Origin: Maritimibacter alkaliphilus
GTDB taxonomy: Bacteria > Pseudomonadota > Alphaproteobacteria > Rhodobacterales > Rhodobacteraceae
Reading direction: 5' to 3'
DNA length: 64,000 nucleotides
Assembly (NCBI RefSeq): GCF_019801605.1
Contig: NZ_JAHVIT010000001.1
Location: 992,001-1,056,000 of the forward strand
A program made the position numbers and the translations under genes. Of the stretch, positions 26,090 through 34,782 are shown one piece after another; the stretch's first letter is position 1, and each line of letters opens with the position of its first letter. The notes beneath the pieces are model-generated. The model searched no databases and had not been told where the DNA came from. It was given only the letters and a program-made list of their open reading frames with translations.

Positions 26090-28285
26090 TCAAACTCCTT
26101 GTGTGAGGGCCAATTCGGCACCGCGAAGCGGGCCTTCGGCCGCGATGATGTCCGCGGGATCGAGGATCAGCGCGATCTGTCCGTCGCCGAGGATCGTGGC
26201 TGCGGCGATGCCAGGCGCGCGGTAGAAGGAATCGTCGAGTCCCTTGATCACCACCTGTCGCTGGTCCTGGATGGCATCGATGACGAGTGCAGCGCGGTTG
26301 CCGTCATCCAGCGAGATCAGCAGGACGATCGCCCCCTGATGGGTGTCGCGCGCGGGGCGATAGCCCAGCATCACACCGAGATCGTAGAGCGGGACGAAGC
26401 CGCCGCGGACCCGGACCACATGGGCTCCGGGGCGCAGCATCTGCACGTCGTCGGGACCGAGCGAAAGCGTTTCCACCACGACGTTGAGGGGCAGGACGAG
26501 GGTCTCTCCGGCGACATTCACCACCATCCCGTCCAGAACCGCCAGCGTAAGCGGCAGGCTGATGGAGAAGGTGGTGCCGCGGCCCCTTTCTGACTGGATC
26601 GAGATCCGCCCGCCGAGGGACTGGATCGAGGTCTTGACCACATCCATGCCCACGCCGCGGCCGGAGAGGCTCGAGACCTGGCTGGCGGTCGAAAAACCTG
26701 GCAGGAAGAGAAGGTTATCGATCTCGTTGTCGCTGAGCGGCAGGTCCGGGGGGACCAGCCCCTTGCTGATCGCGACCTGGTGCACCTTCTTTCGGTCTAT
26801 CCCGCCACCGTCGTCGGAGACCTCGATCACCACGCGGCCCGAGCGATGCGCCGCCGTAAGGCGCACGGTGCCCTGCGGTGGCTTTCCCGCTGCGCGACGG
26901 CTGTCCGGCGATTCCAGCCCGTGATCGACCGAGTTGCGGATCATGTGGGTCAGAGGATCGGCGAGGCGTTCGATGACTGTCTTGTCGACCTCGGTGGATT
27001 CCCCTTCGGTCACGAGGCGGACATCCTTGCGGACCGCGGCGGAGCTTTCGCGCACGATGCGGGACATGCGTTGAAACAGGGATTTCACCGGCTGTGCCCG
27101 GATCATCATCACGGAGTCCTGGATGTCCCGTGTCAGGCGCTGGAACTCTTCGAGCCCGTTCATCGCGTCGGAGTGGGGCGAGAGGCCAGCCTCGCCCAGG
27201 CTTTGCGAAAGCATCGCCTGGTTGATCACCAACTCGCCCACGAGGTTCACCAGCCGTTCGATCCGTTCGAGATCGACGCGGACGACGGATTTGGCGCCCG
27301 TCTCCTTCGACTTGCGTGCTGGGGTGTCCGCGCCGTCCTCGACTGGGGGCGGTGCGGCATCGGTGAGGGCCGGCGCAGATTGAGGCGGCGCGGCCTCCGG
27401 CGCGGGGACGGCGGCCGGGGTCGCAGGGGGCGGGGCGATCTCGAGCGTCCGTGCTTGCCCGGCCGCCTCCAAGGGAGCGGCACCTGCGCGCCGGATCGAC
27501 AGTTCGCACAGCCCGTCGACAAATTCGAAGACCTCCCGCAATTCGCCTTCATCGGAGGTGGTGCTGAGGCTGATCGTCCAGCATAGATAGGGGGTTTCCG
27601 GGGCGAGGCGGTCGAGCGACGGCAGGTCGGACAGGTCGCAGGTGACCGTGGCCTCGCCAAGGGCGCAGAGGTTCCGGATCAGCATCTGCGGCTCGTTGCC
27701 GGTGTCGAAGAGCTCCGCCTCGGGTTTGAAGCGGATGATCCAGCCGTCGCCCGCGGCCTCTGCGGGGGCGTCATGATCCGTCTCGCCGGTGCCGTCGGCC
27801 GCCTCCATGTCCGAGAGATCCGGCAGGTCGAGGGAGAGCGTCACGCCGAGGGGTTCGAAATCCTCCGGGCGCACTTCCTCGTCGGGGAGGTCGCCGAGGA
27901 GCGCCTCGAGGCTGGTGAGCAGCCGGTCACTTTCGGCCACGGGCATCGGCAGGTCATCGCGGGACGCGCGGACGAGGTCTGAGAGGTGATCTGCGGCGGC
28001 GAAGAAGAGCTTGTGCGCCTCGCTGTCGGCGTCGAGCCGGTGGGCGCGCACCTCGTCCAGGACGGTTTCATAGCGGTGCGCAAAGCGGACCAGTTCCTCC
28101 AGCCCGAAGGCCCCGGCGCCGCCCTTGATGGAATGCACGGCCCGGAAGACGACGTTGATCGTCTCGGGGTCTTCGCTGCCTTCGTCCATCTCCTGCAGGC
28201 CGTCCTGCAGGCTCTCCAGGAGTTCCTCGCATTCGATGAAGAAGGAGGCCTTGATCTCGGCCATGGGATCGTTGTGATCGGTCAT
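26090..28285 (-). CDS. cheA: Chemotaxis histidine kinase
   Basis: A 731-residue cytoplasmic kinase. The N-terminal HPt (P1) has His51 in FRAVHSIKGGAGAFG; a P2-like region and a Pro/Ala-rich linker (about 275-320) follow. Then come the dimerisation helices, the HATPase domain (HMIRNSVDHGLE, VSDDGGGID, GRGVGMDVVKTSI) and the C-terminal CheW-like P5 domain. It receives signals from the receptor through CheW and phosphorylates the CheY proteins and CheB. Confidence 0.96.
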   Translation of the reverse strand: MTDHNDPMAEIKASFFIECEELLESLQDGLQEMDEGSEDPETINVVFRAVHSIKGGAGAFGLEELVRFAHRYETVLDEVRAHRLDADSEAHKLFFAAADHLSDLVRASRDDLPMPVAESDRLLTSLEALLGDLPDEEVRPEDFEPLGVTLSLDLPDLSDMEAADGTGETDHDAPAEAAGDGWIIRFKPEAELFDTGNEPQMLIRNLCALGEATVTCDLSDLPSLDRLAPETPYLCWTISLSTTSDEGELREVFEFVDGLCELSIRRAGAAPLEAAGQARTLEIAPPPATPAAVPAPEAAPPQSAPALTDAAPPPVEDGADTPARKSKETGAKSVVRVDLERIERLVNLVGELVINQAMLSQSLGEAGLSPHSDAMNGLEEFQRLTRDIQDSVMMIRAQPVKSLFQRMSRIVRESSAAVRKDVRLVTEGESTEVDKTVIERLADPLTHMIRNSVDHGLESPDSRRAAGKPPQGTVRLTAAHRSGRVVIEVSDDGGGIDRKKVHQVAISKGLVPPDLPLSDNEIDNLLFLPGFSTASQVSSLSGRGVGMDVVKTSIQSLGGRISIQSERGRGTTFSISLPLTLAVLDGMVVNVAGETLVLPLNVVVETLSLGPDDVQMLRPGAHVVRVRGGFVPLYDLGVMLGYRPARDTHQGAIVLLISLDDGNRAALVIDAIQDQRQVVIKGLDDSFYRAPGIAAATILGDGQIALILDPADIIAAEGPLRGAELALTQGV

Positions 28286-28294
28286 CCGCCCCTC

Positions 28295-28660
28295 CTATCC
28301 CGCGACCATCTGCAGAGCCTTGACCAGCTTTGTCGGATCGAAGGGCTTCACGATCCAGCCGGTCGCGCCGGCCTGCCGGGCCCGGGATTTCATTTCCGGC
28401 GCGCTCTCCGTCGTCAGAACGAGGATCGGCACACCCCGGCGGCGCTCCTGTGCCCGCACGGCGTCGATGAAGCCGAACCCGTCCATGCGGGGCATGTTGA
28501 TGTCGGTGATGATCGCGTCCGGTTCGATCCCGTCGAGCACTTCGAGCCCGTCGATCCCATCCTCCGCGACGTGGACGGTGAACCCGGCGGGAAGCAGCGC
28601 CATCCGGATCATGTCGCGCATGGTGCGGCTGTCGTCGACGGCCAGAACGGTCAGGCTCAC
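28295..28660 (-). CDS. cheY: CheY-type response regulator (second copy)
   Basis: A 121-residue single receiver domain with VDD acidic pocket, Asp53 (AIITDINMPRMDG), Thr in VLTTES and Lys in IVKPFDP. The GTG at 28660 overlaps the stop of the STAS gene (GTGA) and follows GGAGGG. It sits 9 bp before cheA, an arrangement seen for the principal CheY in many alphaproteobacterial clusters. Confidence 0.92.
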   Translation of the reverse strand: MSLTVLAVDDSRTMRDMIRMALLPAGFTVHVAEDGIDGLEVLDGIEPDAIITDINMPRMDGFGFIDAVRAQERRRGVPILVLTTESAPEMKSRARQAGATGWIVKPFDPTKLVKALQMVAG

Positions 28661-28938
28661 GGCTTGCCCTCCGCGATGGTTTCGGGCGTGAAGCCCATGA
28701 ACCGCGCCTGGTCGAGGACACGGTCGCTCATCTGGATCAGGCGGAAGCCGCGCCCGGCCTCCCGGGCCGAGGTGGCGGCGGCCAGCAGCACCTGCAGGCA
28801 GAGGGCGCCGAGGTGCGAGACGGGCCCCGCGTCGATCACGAGGTCCTCCGCCGCGGCGAGGCGGCTGCGCAATTCCTCGGCCAGGGGGCCGGCGGCGGCC
28901 ACGTCCAGCCGCGGGGGCAGGGTCACATTCACTGTCAT
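28657..28938 (-). CDS. STAS-domain protein, first gene of the cheA operon
   Basis: A 93-residue soluble protein with the STAS (anti-sigma-factor antagonist) fold: PPRLDVAAAGPLAEELRSRLAAAEDLVIDAG, then GALCLQVLLAAATSARE. Such proteins sense or bind partners, often regulated by serine phosphorylation; the stretch VSHLGALCL replaces the usual DS(S/T) phosphorylation site, so classical phospho-switching is doubtful. It heads the operon and is translationally coupled to cheY. Its role in chemotaxis is not defined. Confidence 0.85.
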   Translation of the reverse strand: MTVNVTLPPRLDVAAAGPLAEELRSRLAAAEDLVIDAGPVSHLGALCLQVLLAAATSAREAGRGFRLIQMSDRVLDQARFMGFTPETIAEGKP

Positions 28939-29091
28939 CTGGGGGACTCCCCCCGGCGCTTCTGGCAGGGCATCGACCGGCCATCCCCTTGCTGCGTTCC
29001 GTCCCCGGTGTTCTAGGGGGCGGTCCGTTAAGACGGGGTTACGCAGGGCAGGAGAATTCGCAGAAGACCGCGCCCCGTGGGCGCGGGGGGC

Positions 29092-30024
29092 TCAGGCAGC
29101 CATGAGCGCCGTGAGGCAGAGCGCGGTGCCGAGCAGCGGCAGGTCCGGGCTGTCGAGCAGCGTGACGGCAGTTGCCTCCAAGAGCTCCTCGTAAGGCCCG
29201 CGGCGCAGGAATGTCTCGATAAAATAGGGGCTTGCGAGTTCGGCCTGAAGTCCCGTGGCCACGCTGCCGACGAGGAAGATGCCGCCCGTGGGCCTGTGGA
29301 TCATGGCCAGATCGGCCAGCACCCGGGCGGTGATCCGGGCGGCCAGGCGACGCGCCGCCCGGGCGGACTCATCCTGATCGGTGGCGATGTCGGGGGCGCG
29401 GCGCGGGCCGGTGCCGCAGAACCGCCCGAGGGATTCGAGGCCGCGGCCCGAGAGCAGGTCCTCCACCACCGGCAGGCGTCCGATCTCGGCGATGAGGTGA
29501 TCGCGCAGGGGCTCTTCGCCGGGTGCGAAGGCCATGCGGAAGAAACCGGCCTCGGCGGCGGGCACGAGGGCGCCGGCCGGCGCAGGATACCAGGGCGCGA
29601 TATTGAACCCGGTGCCGAGGTTGACGGCCAGCCGGGGTCCGGCGGGGTCGGGCGCACCGGGGTGCAGCACACGGCCCGCGGGCGGCGCGGCGAGGGCATG
29701 TCCCACGGCTTGCAGATCGTTGAGCAGCACCACCAGGTCGAGGCCCGGCAGCGCCTGCCGAAGCCCGTCGGCGGTGATCGTCCAGGGATGGTTCGTCAGG
29801 GTGACACTGTCGCCCGAGACCGGACCGGCGGCGGCAAAACACAGCGCCTCGGGCTGCCACGGACCCGTGGCGGCGAGCAGGCTTTCGAGGCTCGGGAAAT
29901 CGGCGTTGCGGTGGCGGGTGACCGGGCCGAGACGCGGCAGGACCTCGCCGGGACGCGGCGGCGCCGCGGGGGCCAGGCGGGTATTGGTGCCGCCGATATC
30001 GGCAAGCAGGTAGGGGTAGTGCAT
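29092..30024 (-). CDS. glk: Glucokinase
   Basis: A cytoplasmic ASKHA-fold sugar kinase of 310 residues that phosphorylates glucose with ATP. The N-terminal phosphate motif is LLADIGGTNTRLA; PVSGDSVTLTNHPW and LLNDLQAVGHAL hold the catalytic Asp region, and AVNLGTGFN the second phosphate motif. GlcNAc-kinase-type zinc cysteines of ROK proteins are absent, favouring Glk. The ribosome site is CCGGAGGAGAGG. It stands alone between the chemotaxis operon and the one-carbon operon. Confidence 0.9.
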   Translation of the reverse strand: MHYPYLLADIGGTNTRLAPAAPPRPGEVLPRLGPVTRHRNADFPSLESLLAATGPWQPEALCFAAAGPVSGDSVTLTNHPWTITADGLRQALPGLDLVVLLNDLQAVGHALAAPPAGRVLHPGAPDPAGPRLAVNLGTGFNIAPWYPAPAGALVPAAEAGFFRMAFAPGEEPLRDHLIAEIGRLPVVEDLLSGRGLESLGRFCGTGPRRAPDIATDQDESARAARRLAARITARVLADLAMIHRPTGGIFLVGSVATGLQAELASPYFIETFLRRGPYEELLEATAVTLLDSPDLPLLGTALCLTALMAA

Positions 30025-30132
30025 CGGCCTCTCCTCCGGTCGTGGTCGGAGACTAGACCGGGCAGGCTGCAGGGGAAAGAGGGCGTGGGCTACGGCCCGG
30101 GGTCAGGCGCGCGCAGGGCCCGCGACAGGCAA

Positions 30133-30150
30133 GGGGCCCCGCGGGGCCCC
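30133..30150. terminator. GC-only hairpin between glk and the one-carbon operon
   Basis: A perfect 18-bp dyad, GGGGCCCC-GC-GGGGCCCC, lies after the end of the minus-strand one-carbon operon (stop at 30174). There is only a TT after it on the minus strand, so it would be a weak or factor-assisted terminator. Confidence 0.45.
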
Positions 30151-30173
30151 CTCTGAACTTCTGGACACCGGCT

Positions 30174-31133
30174 TCAGGCGCGGCGGCGGCGGCGCCCGCC
30201 ACGTCCCGCGCCGGCGGCAGCCGCGGCCTTGGCGGCCTCGGGGAAGGTCGCGCCTTCGGCCACCGCGTCGAGGATGCGGGAGAAGCCGATCCATTCGGCG
30301 CCATGCGCATCGTGGTTCATCAGCAGGTTGGCGGCCTTGATCGCCTCCATCTCCACCTGCCGCACGGGGTTCATGATCGCCGAGGTCATGCCCGCGCCGA
30401 TCGCCATCGGCAGGAAGGCGGCGTTGATGCCATGGCGGTTGGGCAGGCCGAAGGAGATGTTGGAGGCGCCGCAGGTGGTGTTCACCCCCAGCTCCTCGCG
30501 CAGGCGGCGCACGAGGGCAAAAACCTGCTGCCCGGCGGTGGCCATGGCCCCCACGGGCATCACCAGCGGGTCCACGACGATGTCATGGGCGGGAATGCCG
30601 AAGTCGGCGGCCCGCTCGACGATCTTCTTGGCCACGGCAAAGCGGACGTCCGGATCCTCCGAGATGCCGGTGTCGTCGTTGGAGATCGCCACCACGGGGA
30701 CGTTGTATTTCTTCACCAGCGGCAGGACGAGCTCCAGCCGCTCTTCCTCTCCGGTGACGGAGTTCAGCAGCGGGCGGCCCTCGGCGGCAGCAAGGCCGGC
30801 CTCCAGCGCGGCGGGCACGGAGCTGTCGATGCAGAGCGGCACATCCACGAGGCCCTGCACCAGCTCGATCACCTTGGTCATCAGCGGCGGCTCGGTCTCG
30901 TTGGGGTTGGGGTTGGAGTTGTAGACCACGCCCGCGTTCACATCGAGCACCATGGCCCCGCAGGCCACCTGCTCCAGCGCGTCCTTCTCCACGGTGGAGA
31001 AATCGCCCGCCTCCAGCTCGGCGGCCAGCTTCTTGCGCCCCGTGGGGTTGATCCGCTCGCCGATCACGCAGAACGGCTCGTCAAAGCCGATGGTGACGGT
31101 CTTGGTCTTCGATTCAAGGACGGTCCGGGTCAT
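30174..31133 (-). CDS. Methyltetrahydrofolate methyltransferase, DHPS-like pterin-binding TIM barrel
   Basis: A 319-residue cytoplasmic protein of the pterin-binding family (AcsE/MtgA-like), which moves methyl groups between a corrinoid protein and THF. Visible marks are VIGERINPTGRKKL, VLDVNAGV, PLCIDSSVPAALEAGL, LLNSVTGEEERL and TTCGASNISFGLPNR. In betaine- and methylamine-demethylating systems such an enzyme takes the methyl group from the corrinoid carrier. No corrinoid protein or MttB-type methyltransferase is in this window. The C-terminus ends in an odd Arg-rich tail (GRGGRRRRRA). Its start overlaps the HAD gene stop. Confidence 0.85.
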   Translation of the reverse strand: MTRTVLESKTKTVTIGFDEPFCVIGERINPTGRKKLAAELEAGDFSTVEKDALEQVACGAMVLDVNAGVVYNSNPNPNETEPPLMTKVIELVQGLVDVPLCIDSSVPAALEAGLAAAEGRPLLNSVTGEEERLELVLPLVKKYNVPVVAISNDDTGISEDPDVRFAVAKKIVERAADFGIPAHDIVVDPLVMPVGAMATAGQQVFALVRRLREELGVNTTCGASNISFGLPNRHGINAAFLPMAIGAGMTSAIMNPVRQVEMEAIKAANLLMNHDAHGAEWIGFSRILDAVAEGATFPEAAKAAAAAGAGRGGRRRRRA

Positions 31134-31792
31134 GCGTGTGCTTCTCTCCTAAGTCCCGTCAGGGTCTCCAGCACGGGATCGGTGTAGTCGGTGATGACAT
31201 GGTCGGCGCCCTCTGCCCGCAGGCGGTCGGGCGACAGGCCGGTGGCAAGGCCAATGACGGTGCAACCCGCGGCGCGCGCGGCGGCAAGGCCCGAGGGGCT
31301 GTCCTCGAAGGCGAGCGCCCGGGCGGGATCGACGCCGATGCGGCGGGCGGCCTCGCGGTAGACATCGGGGGCAGGCTTGGGCTGCGGCACCTGATCGGCG
31401 CAGACGACGACCGGGAACCGGTGGCGCAGGCCGATGGCCGCGAGCATCGCCTCGGCGTTCTCTTCCGCCGCGTTGGTGGCAATGGCCATGGGCAGGCCCG
31501 CGGCCTCGGCCCGGTCCAGAAGCGCGGTCAGGCCGGGCAGGGGCGTGGCACCCTCGCGGGCCAGCAGGCGGCGGAAGCGGGCTTCCTTCTCCACGTCCCA
31601 CCACGCCGCATCCGCGCCGGGCAACAGCTCGGCGAAGGTGTCGAGGTTGTGGCGACCGTGGATATGGCAGGCATAGAAGGCCTCGTCCACGACCCGGCCC
31701 GTGGGGGCGAGGATCTCGTCAAAGACACGGCGGTGCAGCGGGTCGCTCATCAGCAGCGTGCCGTCGAGGTCGAAGAGCAGCCCCGCGATCAT
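31130..31792 (-). CDS. HAD-superfamily hydrolase (phosphatase-like)
   Basis: A 220-residue haloacid-dehalogenase-fold protein. Motif I is LLFDLDGTLL, motif II lies in MAIATNAAEEN, and motifs III/IV in QPKPAPDVYREAARRIG and LAFEDSPSGLAAARAAG, the pattern of phosphoglycolate/beta-phosphoglucomutase-like phosphatases. It is coupled by a 4-bp overlap to the methyl-THF methyltransferase gene, but its substrate in one-carbon metabolism is unknown. The ATG at 31792 is preferred over a GTG at 31810; neither has a clear ribosome site. Confidence 0.85.
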   Translation of the reverse strand: MIAGLLFDLDGTLLMSDPLHRRVFDEILAPTGRVVDEAFYACHIHGRHNLDTFAELLPGADAAWWDVEKEARFRRLLAREGATPLPGLTALLDRAEAAGLPMAIATNAAEENAEAMLAAIGLRHRFPVVVCADQVPQPKPAPDVYREAARRIGVDPARALAFEDSPSGLAAARAAGCTVIGLATGLSPDRLRAEGADHVITDYTDPVLETLTGLRREAHA

Positions 31793-31871
31793 GCCACGGG
31801 TCCGCGGCACTGCCAGCCACGCGCGCGGACCGCCCGCGCGTCAGGGCCCCCGTCCTCGGTCATGTGCGCGG

Positions 31872-32807
31872 TCATTTGCGCGCCGTCTCGAGTGCCGAAC
31901 GCGCGGCGGAGGGCGCCAGCTGGCCGTTGGCAAACGCGGCGCAGGTCCTGATCCCGCCGAGGGGGAAGAGATGCACCTGCTCGATCAGCGCGCCACGGCC
32001 GATGGCCTGACCGGCGGCGAGATCGGCCAGCACCTCGGTCGGTTCGTAGGGCAGCATCAGCTTGGTCACGTCCATCGCCCGTTTCTGCAGCACCTTCAGC
32101 GAGGGGCCGACACCGCAGGCAATGGCGAACTTGATCAGCGTCTGGAGCTTGGCCGGACCTGCGATGCCGAGGTGGATCGGCAGGGCGATGCCTTCGGCCT
32201 TCAGCCGGTCGGCCCAGTCGAGGATCGGCCCGGCCTCGAAGGCGAATTGCGTGGCCATGGCCATCTCCGCGTCGGTCCGTTCGGCAAAGGCCTGCTTCCA
32301 GCGCAGCGCCTCCATCACCGCGCGATCGCCGCCGTCGGGGTCGATGTCGCGGTTGCCCTCGGGATGGCCCGCGACATGCAGACGCTTGAACCCGTGGGCA
32401 TCGAAGAGCCCGGTCTCCATCAGTTGCATGGAGCTGTCGAAGGCGCCGTGCGGCTGCGCGACGCCGCCCGCAAGCAGCAGCGCCTGATCGACGCCGGCCT
32501 CGCCCTGATAGCGCTTGATCCAGTCCGCCAGCGTCGCCTTGTCCTTGATGATCCGCGCGGGGAAATGCGGCATCACCGGGAAGCCGTCCGCGGCCAGCCG
32601 TTTCGCGGTGGCGACCATTTCGTCGATCGGGGTGCCCTCGATATGGGCGATGTAGACGCGCGTGCCCTCGGGCAGGAGCGCGCGGAAGTCCTCCACGTTG
32701 GCCGCCGTGCGCGGCATGACCTCGATCGAGTAGCCCGACAGGACGCCGGAGAGGTCGGCAGGTGCGTCCGATCCGCCTTTGCGGCGGGTGAAGTTCAGCA
32801 GAGCCAT
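31872..32807 (-). CDS. Methylenetetrahydrofolate reductase-like flavoprotein (divergent MetF)
   Basis: A 311-residue MTHFR-fold protein that would interconvert methyl-THF and methylene-THF. The catalytic Glu region reads YSIEVMPRTAANVEDF (compare SFEFFPP in MetF). The loop that in E. coli MetF is LRGD, carrying the FAD-binding Asp120, here reads LLAGGVAQPHG, so that residue is missing. It lies in a one-carbon operon rather than near methionine genes, so it probably serves methyl-THF oxidation. The ATG at 32807 has GGGAGG 5 nt upstream; the longer frame to 32843 lacks a site. Confidence 0.82.
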   Translation of the reverse strand: MALLNFTRRKGGSDAPADLSGVLSGYSIEVMPRTAANVEDFRALLPEGTRVYIAHIEGTPIDEMVATAKRLAADGFPVMPHFPARIIKDKATLADWIKRYQGEAGVDQALLLAGGVAQPHGAFDSSMQLMETGLFDAHGFKRLHVAGHPEGNRDIDPDGGDRAVMEALRWKQAFAERTDAEMAMATQFAFEAGPILDWADRLKAEGIALPIHLGIAGPAKLQTLIKFAIACGVGPSLKVLQKRAMDVTKLMLPYEPTEVLADLAAGQAIGRGALIEQVHLFPLGGIRTCAAFANGQLAPSAARSALETARK

Positions 32808-32833
32808 CACGGCCTCCCTTATGCCCCGGGCGC

Positions 32834-33130
32834 TCAGGCCCATCCGTCCTTCGCAATCAGGGCCTTGAGCCGGTCCTGATCGTATTCTGCCTCGATCCGC
32901 GCGGCCTCTGCCGCGGCGATCTCGGAGGGGTCACCCTCCACCGGATAGGGGGATGCCTTGCGCCATTCGGCGAGGTAGGCATCGGTCTCGGCGGCACCGG
33001 CCTTCATGGCGGCGCGGTCGATGGCCTGTTCGAACCGTTCGGCCAGCACCTGCTTGGTCCCGCGGCGGCCCTTGCCGACGATCACCTGCGCGGGGATATC
33101 CCGCCAGTAGACGATGGTGACCTCGGGCAT
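32834..33130 (-). CDS. Small 'virulence factor' domain protein of one-carbon operons
   Basis: A 98-residue protein starting MPEVTIVYWRDIPAQVIVGKGRRGTKQVLAERFEQAIDRAAMKAG, a pattern known from the Pfam 'Virulence_fact' family. The family name is historical; homologues in Rhodobacterales occur beside MetF-like and methyltransferase genes. No catalytic residues can be named. It is the first gene of this minus-strand operon and has a strong GGAGAGAGGAA ribosome site. A role as a small partner of the MetF-like reductase is a guess from context. Confidence 0.75.
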   Translation of the reverse strand: MPEVTIVYWRDIPAQVIVGKGRRGTKQVLAERFEQAIDRAAMKAGAAETDAYLAEWRKASPYPVEGDPSEIAAAEAARIEAEYDQDRLKALIAKDGWA

Positions 33131-33422
33131 GGGCGATTCCTCTCTCCGGTGACCTATTGGTAAGCGAGTGATGCCCCGCACCCTGGACCAATATCGACAT
33201 CACAGGTCCCGCGGGCGACGTGCAGGGCGGTGCAGGGGCCTTCTGCAGCCTAGCCGCCGGGGCCGCCTCTGGCCACTGCAAGGGCCCGGTGGCCGAAGTC
33301 TCCCGCTTATTGGGCAGTCCGCAGGGCGCTCGGGCGCCGCAGGGCGCATGGCGGCGGGGCTGCCCTTCCAAGTCCCGATGCAGGGGTCTATGCCCATCCC
33401 CAAGCGCAAGAAGGAAGCCCCC
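33131..33422. other. 292-bp divergent region upstream of the M20 peptidase
   Basis: GC-rich sequence between two divergent genes, rich in CAGGGC-type short repeats. No clear operator, terminator or additional coding sequence is seen. It must contain promoters for both directions. Confidence 0.4.
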
Positions 33423-34631
33423 ATGAGCGACAGCATTTCCCAGATCCTCGAGACCCCCGCCGTCAAGGAGGCGCTCGCGCATCTGCGGGCCAACCACGAC
33501 CGTATGGTCGAAGAAATCATCACCCTGACCGAGATCCCGGCGCCGCCGTTCAAGGAAGAGGTCCGCGCCGCCGCCTATGAAAAGATGATGGCCGAGACCG
33601 GGCTGGAGGAGGTTGCAACCGACGGCATCGGCAATGTCACCGGCATCTACCGCGGCACCGGCAACGGCAACCTCGTCGCCGTGGCGGCGCATCTCGACAC
33701 GGTCTTCCCGGAGGGCACCGACGTGACCGTGCGCCGCGAGGGGACAAAGCTCTTTGCCCCCGGCGTGGGGGACGACACCCGCGGCCTTGCCGTGAACCTC
33801 GCGATCATGCGCGCCCTGAAGGCGGCGGGCGTGAAGACCCGCGCCGACATCCTCTTCGTCGGCAACGTGGGCGAGGAGGGTATCGGCGACCTGCGAGGCG
33901 TGCGCTACCTCTTCGAGCAGAACGCCTATGGCCCGAAGATCGAGAGTTTCTTCACCGTCGACGGGCTGGAGACCGAGGACCTCACCGGCGAGGCCGTGGG
34001 CTCCTACCGCTACCGCGTCACCTTCAAGGGGCCGGGCGGCCACAGCTATGGCCAGTTCGGCACGGTGAACCCCGCCAACGCCCTTGCGGAGTTCGGCGCG
34101 GGCATGGCCCGGCTGGAGGTGCCCTCGCAGCCCAAGACCACCTTCAACCTCTCGATCCTGGGCGGCGGCACCTCGATTAACGCGATCCCGGAGGAGGTCT
34201 TCGTGGACATCGACCTGCGCTCGGTCAGCCAGGCGGAGCTCGACAGGCTCGACACCACGATGAAACGGCTGATGGCCGAGGCGGTGGCGGCCGAGAATGC
34301 GCGCAACAACACCCGGTTCGGCGAGATTTCCGCGACGCTCACGCAGCTCGGCAACCGGCCCGCGGGCAAGACCGCCGAGGACGCGCGCATCGTGGCAGAG
34401 ACGACCGCCGCCGTGACGGCCTTCGGCTTCGCGCCGTCCTGGTCGCCCTCCTCGACGGATGCGAACATCCCGATCAGCCGGGGTATCCCGGCGATCAAGA
34501 TCGGTTCCGGCGGCACCGGCGGGCGGGCGCATTCGCTCGACGAATGGATCGACACCGAGCCGGAACTGAGCCTGCGCGGCATGTCCGCGGTGCTGGTGTC
34601 TGTCCTCGCCGCCGCCGGTCTGGCGGAATAA
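33423..34631 (+). CDS. M20-family metallopeptidase (PepT-like)
   Basis: A cytoplasmic di-zinc hydrolase of 402 residues. The metal-binding motifs are AVAAHLDTVFPEG, GVGDDTRG, FVGNVGEEGIGD, FTVDGLE and the C-terminal GGRAHSLDEW; the lid/dimerisation domain has the conserved His in GPGGHSYGQFG. It resembles tripeptide aminopeptidase or related acyl-amino-acid hydrolases; exact substrate unknown. The ATG at 33423 follows AAGAAGGAAG. It stands alone with its own terminator. Confidence 0.85.
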   Translation: MSDSISQILETPAVKEALAHLRANHDRMVEEIITLTEIPAPPFKEEVRAAAYEKMMAETGLEEVATDGIGNVTGIYRGTGNGNLVAVAAHLDTVFPEGTDVTVRREGTKLFAPGVGDDTRGLAVNLAIMRALKAAGVKTRADILFVGNVGEEGIGDLRGVRYLFEQNAYGPKIESFFTVDGLETEDLTGEAVGSYRYRVTFKGPGGHSYGQFGTVNPANALAEFGAGMARLEVPSQPKTTFNLSILGGGTSINAIPEEVFVDIDLRSVSQAELDRLDTTMKRLMAEAVAAENARNNTRFGEISATLTQLGNRPAGKTAEDARIVAETTAAVTAFGFAPSWSPSSTDANIPISRGIPAIKIGSGGTGGRAHSLDEWIDTEPELSLRGMSAVLVSVLAAAGLAE

Positions 34632-34705
34632 GCGGCGCCTCGGCGGCCCTGCGGTCGCCGGCGCATCCCGCCCTCCGGCGCCGTGGGGCGCGGGACCGGA
34701 AAACC

Positions 34706-34740
34706 GAAACGCCGGCCTCTGGGTGAAGGCCGGCGTTTTC
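34706..34740. terminator. Bidirectional intrinsic terminator after the M20 peptidase
   Basis: Arms GAAACGCCGGCCT (34706-34718) and AGGCCGGCGTTTTC (34727-34740) with an 8-nt loop and A/T-rich ends lie between convergent genes. Confidence 0.85.
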
Positions 34741-34782
34741 TCGTTTTACCAATCGGATACAGGGCGGGGCTGATGTCCCGCC

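Noticed and set aside
32834-33130. A virulence determinant
   Set aside because: The family name is historical; its operon is one-carbon metabolism and nothing in the window concerns host interaction.
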